DNA from: Bilabrum cf. latius
Taxonomy: Eukaryota; Bigyra: Bicosoecida; Bigyra; Bicosoecida
Direction: 5' to 3'
NCBI GenBank assembly: GCA_965178125.1
Contig: OZ237737.1
Location: 1,302,001 to 1,366,000, forward strand
DNA length: 64,000 bases
Shown: in pieces, positions 10,094 through 21,500 of the stretch
How the letters are laid out: each line of letters opens with the position of its first letter
Numbering within the stretch: the stretch's first letter is position 1
Notes under the pieces: model-generated
The model's database searches: none
What the model was told of the DNA's origin: nothing
What the model saw: only the letters and a program-made list of their open reading frames with translations
Program-made: the position numbers and the translations under genes

Positions 10094-12937
10094 TCAGAAC
10101 CTGTGAGCACCCTTGGTTGCAGTGCCTCTCCGCCCTTTTTTCCCCAACCTTCGCCCGCGGCCGCCGGCCACTCCTTTTGCTCTGGCACCCCCACCGACCT
10201 GCTTGGCCATCTCAGCGTTCAAGCCGGCCACAAGCGCATCCATACTGTGCTCTCCAGCGCCAGCGCCCTCTGGCTGGCTCTTCCTCCCTTCGCTCTAGCC
10301 CTCCTCATCACCCTCGCCCTCGCCATCATCGCCTGCCCCGTATTCGTACCCTCCCACAAAGGTCTGTTCCCCGGCCCACGGCACTGTCCCACTGGCACCA
10401 TCCTAGTGCTCAGCACCGCCATGCAATGCACCATAGATTCCCCCCTCCCCCTGCCCCTGCCCCTAACCCCCTCGCTGCTGCTGCTGGTCTTCGATCGGCA
10501 GCGCGGGCGGAGGGGGAGGTGGCCTGGACTCAGCCACCTTGGACTCGGGAGCAGACGGCAGCCTGTTGAGCCCTCGGGTACTTGAACTCGCAGGACCAGC
10601 GCCAGCGCCAGCGCCTCGTCCGCGCCTCCGGTCACCCCCACCACCCCTGCCCCCGCTGCCCCGGGCCGCGTATCCCCCCCCCGCGCCCGCCCCATGAGCC
10701 CCGCCTAGACGCCCCTGCACAGCGTACCCGTTCCTGGCCGCATCTGCACTACCATGCGGTGCACCCAACCCCGCGCCGGTCCCTAGGACGTCCGGGCCGT
10801 TGACCTCCGCCGCGTCGATGACCAGGTCAAGGGCAGCGAGTCTGGCCTGCAGCTTGTGGCTCCTCAGCCGCTCGCGGTTGGCCTCCTGGCCCTTGCGCTG
10901 GGCAGCGACTCGGAGCCGCTCGCGGTCACTCGTCATCTCACCGACCTCGACCCGGAGCCTCTGCAGCGATTTCTCCGTGACCTCCCTGTAGAGCTCGAAG
11001 TCGGCCACCTGGTTCCGCAGCCTCTTGATCTCGTCATGTTGGGAGGCCAGCTTGGACTGCATGCCCGGCGGCACGCGCACAGGCTGCGCGAGCTTGGCCC
11101 GCAGCTGCTCCTGCTCCTCGAGCAACTGCTCCATTCTGCGCTCCATTTCCGCGGCTCGGGCCTCCGCAGCATCGGCGCGGGCGGCATGTCTCTGGGTCTC
11201 TGCTTTCTGCGCCTCGAGGTCGCCCAGGATGGAGTCGAGCCACGCGGAGGAACCAGCCCGCTTGAGCGTCTTGCCACCGCCCTGTTGCTGATGAATCTGC
11301 TGCATTGGCTGGCCAAGCGATCGGCCGATGCTCTGCGCAGGTGCTCCCGGTGCATTGAACTGCTCCGCAGACTGCACCCCGCTCCCCGACGCAGGTGCAG
11401 CTTCGTGGGCATCGGCTCCAGCATAGGGGGCCGCAAACCCAATGCCTGACCCGGGCTCTGACGATTTTCCGCCCGTGCCCGCACCCGGGCTCGCGTCCTC
11501 GCCGTCCTCGAACCGTCGCACGGTAGGCAGGTGCCCGGTGGCCGCTGTTGCCGCCCGCCCCAAGGATGACTCCGCCAGCTCCCGCTCGAGACCGCTCTCT
11601 TGTTCCCCGGGCACCAAATTTCCATCCTCGTCGACCATCATCCTTCCCTTCTCACCGCCCGCCGCCCTGACCCCTGCCTCCTCGCCCTCCTCCTCTGCCT
11701 CCTCCTCCTCCTCCTCACCGCCGTCCTCTGCGGAGGACTCTCTGTCGTCGCGCAGCAGGGCACGGATCCGGGAGGAGAAGCGGAGGGTCGCGACCATCGC
11801 CGGCTGGTCGGCGAGCGCACTCGTCACACAGCCCACGAAGAGGGCTTTCTGCAGCCGCAGCAGCGGGCGCCGGAGCAGCTGCGTGACGACAGAGCCGGCG
11901 AAGGGCGCGGATGGCTCCGCCCGCTCCAGGGAGGAGAGCACACGCTGCAGGCTTCGAACCCACGGAAGCACGCCATCCTCCTGGGTGCCTTCGTCCTCCT
12001 CGAAAATAGGATCCACGGCGGACGCGTCGCCCATGCGGACAAGGCACAGCTGGGAGGTGAGCGTCGGTCGCCGGTCGGGCTCGCTGCCATCGCTGCTGCC
12101 GTCGCCAGCGGCTGCCGCACCGCTCCTCCCACCCTTTCCGCGGGAAGATTTCGCCGCTGCAGTTGCAGTGTACGCGTGGACTGGTGTCTGCAGCAGCGTG
12201 AGGCAGACGACGTCGTGCGGCACGGGATCGGCATCCGGATCGACGGGAAGCCCCTCCGCGTCGCCTTGCTCTGCCTCTTCGCTCGGGGGATAGACGCACT
12301 GCGCCAGCTATTCTACGTCTTCTTCAGCCTGTACCTAGACTTCCCACAGACCAGGCACGACCGGACCTAGCATGGGGTCGTCGCGAAGTGAAAGCGCTGG
12401 CGCTTGTGGAGCGTCGGATCCGCCGCCGGCCGAGCTCGAGGCTCCCGCGCCCGGCCCACCGGACGCTGTTGCCCTCAAAATATCGCGAATTTTGTCTCGT
12501 CTGATCTGGTACCATGCCATTCGCACGACTGGGCGCCACGCGTGCGCATCTTTGCGGGTTCCTAGCCTGCGAAAGAGCTCCCCGGCACACTGGGAGAGCA
12601 ACGACCTGGCCCCACCAGGACGAGCAGATGGTGGACCATGGGCTAGAGCATATTTTCCTGGCCCATCCTCACCCATTAGGACAACGCTTGCGCTGTGGCC
12701 TTCGCACACTGCTGCAACTGCTGAAGAAATGTCACTGTGCAATGCCCCTTGCCGCGCTGCCACGGCCGTCACTGTGGCGTCATAATCAAACCGGACGACT
12801 TCGTTTATTCTAGTTCCTGGCGCGAACACCGCCTGGCGCTCATCGCTCATCATCATCCCGCCTTCGTCCTCGCCCCTGGACACTAGCACAACTCGTCCCA
12901 ATCGCAGCGGGTCCGCATCGGCTCCTGCTTTCGGCAT
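10094..12937 (-). CDS. Kinesin-like protein with degenerate motor, plus coiled coil
   Basis: A 947-residue single-exon gene ending in UGA at 10094; UAGs at 12335, 12308, 10463 and two more in the C-terminal tail are read as Gln. The first 400 residues follow a kinesin motor in outline: a beta-1 strand (RVVLVS), an FDYDAT-like segment, the P-loop position, a GLWEVQVQAEEDVEQL segment matching the usual GL-x-E-x-x-V stretch, and a C-terminal TLRFSSRIRALL matching the typical TLRFA helix. The catalytic motifs are lost. The P-loop reads GEDGPGKY, without the final Ser/Thr; the switch I SSRSH is absent (VVCLTLLQ); and switch II is LVRMGDASA instead of LVDLAGSE. A long coiled coil (about 10870-11250) and Gly/Gln-rich tails follow. 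It is probably a nucleotide-binding-dead kinesin acting as a scaffold or microtubule tether; that role is inference. The start ATG follows an in-frame UAA by one codon. Confidence 0.8.
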
Positions 12938-13528
12938 ATTTTACTATCCACAGAATCTAAACGATGTGTGTGAATGCAGTCTTGCCGATCGTCTTTTGCG
13001 TCCTTTCCTGGGATCTGGCAACCAGCCGTTGACTTCTGTGTCGATTTCAGTCCAAACTGGTCGCAAACGGCTCCGAATCGAGGGTCGACACTCCAATCCA
13101 ATGATACCCAAATGCAAATAGAATGCCTTGTCACAACTATACAGGGGACGTAGCTCAATCTCCAGCTCTTGGTTTGATTAGTGTAAGGAGCTGCATGCGG
13201 CACCCTCGCCGTCCACCGGCAGCCAATCCGCTACGGCCCATGCCCACCTCACCGACGCGTTGTTTTGGCCACTGTCTGTCCTTCCAGCACCTCCAAGCAC
13301 CTCATAGCATTTCAGATCTCTCTGGTATACCAACTTCCCTGCCTTCTCGCAGGTGTCCACTGTCCAGTCTGCTGGCGGACTAGATAATGCAGCTCAATGA
13401 ATAGATCCAGGATTGCACCCCTCCGCACTCACTCCGCAGATCCGATCGCACCGCAAGTCAAATCACTTCGTCGCATATCCTTGTACGTAGCCAGAACAAG
13501 CACCTGAAAGCAGGAGACTGCCCAGGCC
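12938..13528. other. 591-bp stretch with no supported gene
   Basis: Lies between the 5' end of the kinesin-like gene and the 3' end of the zinc-finger gene. Composition is less GC-rich than the flanking genes. Short open frames exist on both strands, but none shows a family motif or a convincing exon structure. It probably holds the promoter and 5' leader of the kinesin-like gene and the 3' UTR of the zinc-finger gene. Confidence 0.5.
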
Positions 13529-15259
13529 TCAGTGCATCCTTGATGAATGCGTTTTGAGACTGCCTGCCTGCCCGAAGCGCTTGCCGCACACGCTGCACTC
13601 GTGCTTGCGTTCCCCTAGATGCACAGTGGTCATGTGCGTCTTGAGATGGCCCGCCACCCCGAAGCGCTTGCCGCACACGCTGCACTCGTGCTTGCGCTCC
13701 CCCAGATGCACAGTGGTCATGTGCGTCTTGAGACTGCTTGCATGCCCGAAGCGCTTGCCGCACACGCTGCACTCGTGCTTGCGCTCCCCCAGATGCACAG
13801 TGGTCATGTGCTTCTTGAGACTGCTTGCATGCCCGAAGCGCTTGCCGCACACGCCGCACTCGTGCTTGCGCTCCCCCAGATGCACAGTGGTCATGTGCTT
13901 CTTGAGACTGCTTGCCACCCCGAAGCGTCTGCCGCACACGCCGCACTCGTGCTTGCGCTCCCCCAGATGCACAGTGGTCATGTGCGTCTTGAGACTGCTT
14001 GCCTGCCCGAAGCGCTTGCCGCACACGCTGCACTCGTGCTTGCGCTCCCCCAGATGCACAGTGGTCATGTGCGTCTTGAGATGGCCCGCCACCCCGAAGC
14101 GTCTGCCGCACACGCTGCACTCGTGCTTGCGCTCCCCCAGATGCACAGTGGTCATGTGCGTCTTGAGACTGCCTGCCTGCCCGAAGCGCTTGCCGCACAC
14201 GCCGCACTCGTGCTTGCGCTCCCCCAGATGCACAGTGGTCATGTGCGTCTTGAGACTGCTTGCCTGCCCGAAGCGCTTGCCGCACACGCTGCACTCGTGC
14301 TTGCGCTCCCCCAGATGCACAGTGGTCATGTGCTTCTTGAGATTGCCTGCCACCCCGAAGCGCTTGCCGCACACGCCGCACTCGTGCTTGCGCTCCCCCA
14401 GATGCACAGTAGTCATGTGCTTCTTGAGATTGCCTGCCTGCCCGAAGCGCTTGCCGCACACGCTGCACTCGTGCTTGCGCTCCCCCAGATGCACAGTGGT
14501 CATGTGCGTCTTGAGACTGCCTGCCTCCCCGAAGCGTCTGCCGCACACGCTGCACTCGTGCTTGCGCTCCCCCAGATGCACAGTGGTCATGTGCGTCTTG
14601 AGACTGCTTGCCCGCCCGAAGCGCTTGCCGCACACGCTGCACTCGTGCTTGCGCTCCCCCAGATGCACAGTGGTCATGTGCGTCTTGAGATGGCCTGCCA
14701 CCCCGAAGCGCTTGCCGCACACGCCGCACTCGTGCTTGCGCTCCCCCAGATGCACAGTGGTCATGTGCGTCTTGAGACTGCCTGCCTGCCCGAAGCGCTT
14801 GCCGCACACGCCGCACTCGTGCTTGCGCTCCCCCAGATGCACAGTGGCACGTGTGTGTGTACCTGTGTCTGCCCGTCGCCTCTTTGCGCCTGCACCACCC
14901 GAGGAGCTCTTCGATGGTGCAGATGCTTCGTCCTTGCTTCTGCAGCGCTTTCGACCTCGGAGGGCAGATCCAGAATTGCTTGCTCCCTCTGCCGTCTGCA
15001 ACAGGTTTCCAGGTGATCCTACGAAACGGCCCGGGCTGCTACCGGCTGCCTCAGGTCCCAATATACTCGACTCGGGAATGGACTGCCTTATTGCCTGCCT
15101 ACGGCTGCCGCTGGCACGCGTGTTGCGCTGAGAAAATGCTGGTTCCATAGCGCTCCGTGAGTGTGCGTTCAAGGTGCTGTCGCTGTCACTGTCACTGCAG
15201 CTAGATTCACCCGCTAAATCGATCACTGCCGATGGGCACTACTTCGCCATCCTGGCCAT
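13529..15259 (-). CDS. C2H2 zinc-finger protein with 15 near-identical fingers
   Basis: A likely nuclear DNA-binding protein of 576 residues ending in UGA. The N-terminal ~130 residues are Ser/acidic, then basic (GAGAKRRRAD, a possible nuclear localisation signal). Fifteen tandem fingers follow with pattern C-x2-C-x12-H-x4-H and the linker LGERKHE, a variant of the usual TGEKPY linker. The units are 29 residues (87 bp). They differ mainly at helix positions -1 (Q, V, R, E or H), 2 (G or S), 3 (S, H or N) and 6 (T or K), the DNA-contact positions, plus CG/CS and GK/GR near the second Cys. The last finger ends in SSRMH. The start is the first ATG of the frame; this uses one UAG codon at 15239. 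If that were a stop, the next in-frame ATG at 15148 would keep all fingers. The target sequence is unknown. Confidence 0.93.
13555..14845. repeat. 87-bp tandem coding repeat array (15 units)
   Basis: About 15 head-to-tail copies of an 87-bp unit, each encoding one zinc finger and linker. Copies are nearly identical at the nucleotide level, including the shared segments GCACAGTGGTCATGTG and CTTGCGCTCCCCCAGATG (seen on the + strand). Such similarity points to recent expansion or continuing homogenisation. Because the unit is a multiple of three without stops in several frames, very long spurious ORFs arise on both strands over this array. Confidence 0.95.
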
Positions 15260-15575
15260 CAACTTAAAATTGCTCGAGTTTCCACTTATAGCCAGCCTAT
15301 TATAGGAATTATGTTGGACCAAGGCAGACTCAGGAGATTTGACTGCAAGCTTTTCAATTCCCCCTATCGTCTCAGATCTTTTTCGTCCCCGTGATCTATG
15401 CTTCTGCAGACGAGGCAAATTTAGGTGACCCGTTCGATAGGAGAAATGAATCTAGACTAGTCTATGCTCTTCGGGCAAGGTTGCGCGACCGTGGGGTCCA
15501 CCCTTCCATGTGTGACGAGTGACAGCACGAAAGAACAGCGAACTGCAACTCGGTCAGATTGCGAGCCCAGTTGAG
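15260..15575. promoter_or_regulatory. Divergent intergenic region (zinc-finger / RRM genes)
   Basis: A 316-bp interval between two divergent start codons, noticeably AT-richer than the genes on either side. It must contain promoters and 5' leaders for both. No specific element (TATA box, conserved motif) could be identified with confidence. Confidence 0.4.
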
Positions 15576-16682
15576 ATGGCATCTTCCGCTGGAGATGTAG
15601 ATCGCACAGTATATGTATCTGGGGTTCCGTACGAGGCAATCGAAGACGATATTGTGGGTTTTTTCGAAGAGTGCGGGGAGCCCGAATCTGTCAGAATGCC
15701 GCGATACCAGGATTCAGGACGTTGCCTTGGCTATGCGCACGTGACGTTTAAGGACACGGATGCTTTGCAAGCAGCACTAAAGTTGAGCGGGCAGAACCTT
15801 ATGGGGCGATACCTGGACGTGAAACAAAGCAAAGCGAGAGGGGCCGGAGCAAGGCGGGGTCCCACTGAGCAGCCCGCCGGCTGCAAGCGGTTGTTCGTGA
15901 AGAATTTGCCGTACCAAACGGACGAAAGAGCAGTCAATGAGGTATTTCGCAAGTACGGGCCCGTGAAGAACGTCCGGCTGTCGCGCTGGCACCACACCGG
16001 GCTTCTAAAGGGATTCGGGTACGTCGACTACGGCACGGTAGAGGCGGCAGGAGCGGCGATGAAGGCCTCCACAGAAGGCGCTGGACTGCTAGTCAGCGGC
16101 CGACCGGTTCGCCTGGACTGGGAGACCGCCGCACCGAGCATGAGTTTCAGAACGGCGGAGGGCCGCCTCTTCCACAAGGTCGCCAAGGAGGTGGGCTTGG
16201 ATGGACCCACCTCGAGGCTGGAGGGAGGCGTGAGGCAGAGGGACGTGGGTACCGAGCGAGACAAGCGCGGCCAGCGCGGGTCATCATCGTCGTCCAGGGG
16301 GGCGCCGTCGGTGCCACGTGCCCCATCGTCCTCGGCCTCCTCCTCCTCCTCCTAGTCGAGCAGCGCCGCAGCACCAGCAGCAGCCAGGGCGGGCGACGCA
16401 TCGGAGCGCGCGGATTCGAGCGCTGCGGCTGGGGAGGGTACAGGCACTGGCAAACGGAAGCGGAGGCGCGGCACGCGCGGAAGCAGCGGGAAGAAGGACG
16501 GCGACGGTGCGGGTGCGGGTGCAGGTGCAGCTGGCGATCAGAGGGATGGAGGTGATGGCGACGGGCCGGCAAGCAAGAAGAGACGGACAGATGGAGGGGA
16601 GAAGAAATCCAAGAAGGGCAAGAAGGAGAAAAAGAGCAAGAAAGAGAAGAAGAGCAAAAAGGACAAGAAGAGCAAGACCTGA
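15576..16682 (+). CDS. Nucleolin-like protein with two RRMs and a Lys-rich tail
   Basis: A 368-residue RNA-binding protein, probably nucleolar. RRM1 (about residues 10-88) has VYVSGVPYEA as RNP2 and CLGYAHVTF as RNP1. RRM2 (about 108-190) has LFVKNLPYQT and LKGFGYVDY. A low-complexity Ser/Ala/Gly stretch follows and then a C-terminus of repeated KK(E/S)KKSKK-type lysine clusters, ending in UGA. The UAG at 16353 interrupts the Ser-rich stretch; reading it as Gln adds 109 residues, including the whole lysine-rich tail typical of nucleolin, Nsr1 and Nop-type proteins. The start ATG is the first after an in-frame UGA at 15513. It converges with the coproporphyrinogen oxidase gene, 158 bp away. 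Confidence 0.9.
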
Positions 16683-16840
16683 TCCGGCTCGCTCGGAGCT
16701 GGACTGAACCAGAAACAAACTTTGACTTCACACGAGATGTCTGTTCATTCCAATGATAGCCGGTGGTGCTTCAGCGGGCCCCCTCTTTTGAAAGCCGCTG
16801 CAGTCGGCAGCAGGCAATCCTCGTTGCACGCAGCAGGCAG

Positions 16841-18452
16841 TCATTGCCGAGCGTCGCCAGCACCCGCCGATGCCTTGCCCCCCGCTGCCGATGGCAGCCA
16901 GTCCACGGGTGTTTCCAGCACTTTAAGGAGCTTTGCCTCGGGACTGCCTGCCTCCGGCTTGTGCATGTACTCCCACCTCGCGGTCAGCGGCATAGACATG
17001 AGGATGGATTCCACTCGGCTGCCCGGCGTGTGCAGGCCGAACTTGGTGCCCCTGTCGTGCACGAGGTTGAACTCGACATAGCGTCCGCGCCTCAGCTGCT
17101 GCCATTCCTTCTCCTCCTCCGTGAAATCCTCCTCCTTGCGCAAATCCACGATGGGAGCGTAAGAATCCACGAAGGCCTCCGCGCAGCTCCTCACGAACGG
17201 GAAACCGTCGGCCATCGCGCTGCTGCCCGCCTCGGGCGCTCCCTCGCCAGCCGTCGGTGCCATGCCGCTTCCGCTGTCTCCCTTCGCAGCAGCACCCGCC
17301 CCAGCCTTGCCCCCATCCACCCTTTCCGCCCCCGCCCAGTCCACGCTCCCGTCCGGCTGGATGGGCGCTCTGCCCTCCGCGAAATCGTCAAAGAAGATCC
17401 CGCCAATCCCCCTGGCCTCGTTCCGGTGCGTGTTGCGGAAATACTAGTCACACCACTTCTTGAAGGCGGGGTAGAGCTGCTCGCCGTGCTGCTCGCAGGC
17501 CGACTGCACGGTCCTGTGGAAGTGCACCGCGTCAGCCTCGAACAGGTAGGCGGGGGTGAGGTCCTGGCCGCCACCGTACCACCACCTGAGGTACTGCTGC
17601 CCCGTTGCGGGGTCGGTCTCCAGCACCTGGAACATACGGTAGTTGGCGTGTGCCGTGGGTGCCTTCGGGTTCCTAGGATGGATGACGAGGCTGACCCCGC
17701 AGGCGTAGAAGGGTACCTTGGGAAGGGGCTGGCCGGGCTTTGGCGCGGCAGGCATGGGCAAGTTCTTCCCGCGGGAGTTCATCATGCGTACCGCTGCTGG
17801 CGGCAGGTGCCCGTGGACGATGGAGACGCCCACGCCCGCCTTCTCGAAGACCTTGCCGTCCTGGAGGACGCGGCTGCGGCCGCCGCCGCCCTCCTTGCGG
17901 GACCAGGTGTCTTCGCGAAACTTGCCGACGCCGTCGACGCGCTCCATGGCCGCGCAAATTTGGTCCTGCACGCGCATTGTGAGCTCTTCCATTTGTTCCA
18001 TTCGCTTGTTGCGCGGGATCCCACTGGAGGCCGGGCCTCGTGCCCACTTCGGAAGTGCGTCGGACGAGAAGGCATCCCCGATCGCAGTGGCGGATGCTGC
18101 TGTTGGAGATGTCGCCCTTGCTCCCTCTGCCTGCGCGATAGGTCTAGCACCGGCTTGGCAGGGCGTGTTCGCGCGGATGACAAGGATGTGACAGGGCGGA
18201 GATCTCTGAGCTACACACAAGTATCAGTCGGTCGATACTAAGACTTTGCAAGGAGCGCATGCATTAACACGGCTTATTGTAACACCGCACCCGGCAGGCC
18301 AATCTCACCGTGGATTCGCGGGATTCATCGTGACATGCCGATGATGCGAGCCCCACACCGCCGGCGGCTAGCAGTGCCATTACCGGAGCACGCCCCGCAA
18401 ACTGACGTGCCGCAGTAGACAGAGGGGCCCACAATTTCCTAAAGCTTGACAT
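16841..18452 (-). CDS. HEMF: Coproporphyrinogen III oxidase, aerobic, mitochondrial
   Basis: Converts coproporphyrinogen III to protoporphyrinogen IX using O2, the antepenultimate step of haem synthesis. CDS is complement(join(16841..18205,18309..18452)), 502 residues; the 103-nt intron uses GTGAGA and CTCAG in phase 0. Exon 1 encodes a presequence-like N-terminus ([18 protein letters not shown], then a hydrophobic [12 protein letters not shown]-type stretch), which suggests the mitochondrial rather than plastid form. Family blocks seen: [70 protein letters not shown], and [14 protein letters not shown] near the C-terminus. A UAG at 17444 (residue 302) sits in KKWCD-x-YF, where the family usually has Asp or Glu; it is read as Gln from the window-wide evidence. 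A Gly/Ala-rich insert follows the FFDDF block. Confidence 0.95.
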
Positions 18453-18557
18453 TCTGTTGTCGCAATTCGCTGACGCACGCACAACTCGTGACGGGCCGAA
18501 AACTTGGCAGCAACCGCCGCGAACCTTCGTTTCTCCGCCCTCTGGTTCCTCGCCAAC

Positions 18558-21500
18558 TCACTTCGAGGGCATGGCCACGACAAGAGCACCAGCCGCCTCC
18601 GTTGGCTCGCCCCCACCGATCCCACCCTCCACCCCGATCCAAGTTGCACCCGCATCGAGGCTTACCGCGAGCGGGCACTTGCTCTTCGGTGCCACGGCCC
18701 CAGCAGACATGCCCACGCACGTCGCCGGACCATGCCGCGCCGCCACCACGATCGGCTGCTCTTGCCCGCCGCTGCCGATTGGAACCACGGTGAGGCCTTT
18801 GGATTCCTTGTCGCCCGGCAGGCGGAACCCCACTCGCAGCCCCGCGCCTGCACCTGCATCTGCGTCGATGAGAGACAGGGTCTCTGGCTGTAGCACCAGT
18901 GCGGGTGCGATACCCTCCTGTTCCCCCTCTTTATCGCCTCCTTGGGCACCTGCGACAGCCGGTGCAATGGCGGACGGGCTGCTCCCTGGTCCCAGCAGCG
19001 CAATGAGCACGAGCGAACCCACATCCCCATCCCGATCCTCAGCCTTTGCCTCGCCCTCAGCCTCGCCGTCGCCTCTGGGACCACCCAGTGCGGCCAAGAT
19101 GTCGGCAGGGGCCATCTGGAAAGCACTAGCGATGCCCTTGACCGTAAACATGATCTGTTCTCCCCACTTTGCTTTCTTTGGGGCAGCCAGGTCGGCCAGG
19201 CTGAGCTCTCCGGGCCTGTACACCACAGCTGCACCACCATTGCCGCTGCCGCCGCCGCTGGAAGTGCTGCTGCTCGTCCCGCCGATCAAATCGAACGTGG
19301 CGCCCCCGTCGATCGAGTATTCCAGGACCAGAGAGGCCGGTGCAGCTGCCTTGCTCTCTTCTTCCGCGCCAGCTGCGCCGGCCGCTGCCTCACCGGCACC
19401 CTCACCCTCCTGCCCAGCCTGCGCACCGGTCTGCCCAGCCACAGCGGCAGCCAGAGAGGGTAGCGCCAGCACGGCGGTTCCATCCGGCCCAACGTCAAGG
19501 ACCTGCAGAGCGACTTGTTCCATGGGTGCATCGCCTTGCTGCACAGACGCCTTGACAAGCAGGCCCGCGGCATCTGCCAGTCCCACCTGCTGCATCACGC
19601 TCGCGGGGGGCACCCACAGCCCGCGTGCAGGAGCATCCTCCGCATCCGGGATCTGTGCGTCCTCCCCCGCGCCTGCACCGCTTGCGGCAGCCTCCTCTGG
19701 CTGCTACCCCTCCTCGACTGCTGCCGCACCTTTCCCCTCGTCGGCTGGTCCGGCGGCGTCCTCGGGGCCGGCAGGGGCCCTCCCAGCAGACTGCTCGTCG
19801 CCTACCCCCCCACCAAGGAGCTTGGCAGTGCTGACTTGCAAGCGCACCACAGCCACGCCATCGGAAGGCGATACTGGCAGGAGCGCGGGCCACGCGCCTC
19901 CCACGGTGCCCGGTCGCAGCAGCAGCACCGGCCCGCCTGCCGCCGCAAACGTTGCGCCGCCGTCGAAGGACACCTCGACAAGCGCCAGGCGGTACCCCGG
20001 CTCCCCATCGGACACCAGACTCGCCTGGCCAGACCGGCCAGGCACACCGGCCAGGAGACCCAAGCCATCAGCGACATCTCGGGCTGGGAATGACGCGGCC
20101 ACCTCGCTGCTGCCCCGAATCTGCGCCTGGCCCGCGACAGTGTCACCGGCACCGCCATCACCATGTACGCGGATTCTAGCGCGGCAGTCGCAGGGAACAA
20201 GCCCCTGCCCTTCGATGGAGATACCGATGACTGACTCACCACCGGCTGTGGCAGGCAGCAGCTTCACAGGCTCTGTGGGTGCTCCGAGCGATGGGGCTGC
20301 CAGCCGCTGCGGGCACCTAACGGGAACCCACGAGGCACCCTGGTCCATGGACAGCTCCACCACCATCCAGGCACCCTGCGGGGCACCGGCGGCAACAGAG
20401 CCGGCTGGACCTCTGCCCATCTCTGCAGCACGCCTCACTGCCTCCTGTACAGCCACCCTGTCCCTCTCCTCCCGCATCAAGGGGGCCTCAACCCACGCCT
20501 CCAGCCAGCCGCCTAGCTCTTGCGCGAACTCTTCTCGCGGCAGCCGCAGCCGAGATTCCTCTCCTGCAGCCGTGCTGAAGCCCACCGCCGCGCCCGAGGC
20601 GACCAGCTGGCTCTCGTTAAAGTCTGTCTGGGGCCTGGGCTTCCTGGTCTCGGCCTCTGCCATCTCCTCAGCGAGCACGAACGGCGCCAGGCCCTCCGTG
20701 CACAGGGGCGTGGGGGCGTCGGGGTCACCGGCCGGATCCGATTCCTCCCTAAAGCGCGCCCCGAATCGCCCGCGCACAGAGGGTAGGACCTCGACGGTCT
20801 ACCACGCCCACGGCCGGTGCGGCACTCCTGCCGCGTGGCGATCCACGGCCTCCCCCGGGGCCCTAGCTGCGGCTGCTCGCACGACCCTCACCCTCGCAAG
20901 CACGCGGTGGTACCTCGGCAGCAGGTCGCCGGCCGAGCGCAGAGCAGCCAGGGACACCGTCTCTTCGGTGCCCGGCACCGGCGGGCTGCTGCTCCTGCCT
21001 GCCTCCCCTTCTGCATCACCGTCCTCGATGGGCGGGAACAGCATCATCCGGCCGAGATGCCTGTCCGGGCTCGTGGGCGACGAGGGAAGCTCGAGCGCAG
21101 GAGATGGTGGCCGCCCCATCGCGGCCTGCACCTGCCCGATGGGAGATATGGGCCTGGAAGGGCCTGCCGAGGGCAGTGCTGGCGCATTGCTGCCACCAAT
21201 CTCAGTGCTGCCGCTGCCAGAGGCCGACCTGTCACCGCTCTGATCCTGGCCTGCTTCCAGCCGCGCCAGGGCTCCCGCAGTGAGGGTGCCGAGGACGGGC
21301 TGCGAGCCGTCTCCAAGGAGTGCGGCGTTCCTGCGGCGCTCGAGGTCGGCGGCCTCCACCAGAACCTGGGACTCCATGGTGCACGCCCTGAGAGGCGGCA
21401 TGGCACCTCCGCTGCCACCGGTACCTGCCTGACTGCTGCCTGCAAAAGGCTGCTGCTGCTGCCCGCCCGCTCCGCCCGCGGGGGAGACCTGCCTCGAGTG

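Noticed and set aside
10103-10585. Overlapping + strand ORFs of ~160 codons after the 5S gene
   Set aside because: They lie antisense to the C-terminal tail of the kinesin-like protein, whose frame continues to a UGA at 10094 when UAG is read as Gln.
13123-13383. Small ORFs between the kinesin-like and zinc-finger genes
   Set aside because: No recognisable motif, no consistent exon pairing, and composition unlike the neighbouring genes.
13555-14845. CRISPR-like or satellite repeat array
   Set aside because: The repeats have no unique spacers and encode C2H2 fingers in frame with coding-type variation.
13554-15131. Long + strand ORFs (525 and 465 codons) antisense to the zinc-finger gene
   Set aside because: They are by-products of a stop-free 87-bp repeat; their translations are low-information repeats without any domain.
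18457-21243. 928-codon + strand ORF and other long + strand frames opposite the RCC1-like gene
   Set aside because: GC-rich antisense shadows: Pro/Ser/Ala-rich translations with no family motifs, while the minus strand shows RCC1 and Asp-box motifs in one continuous frame.
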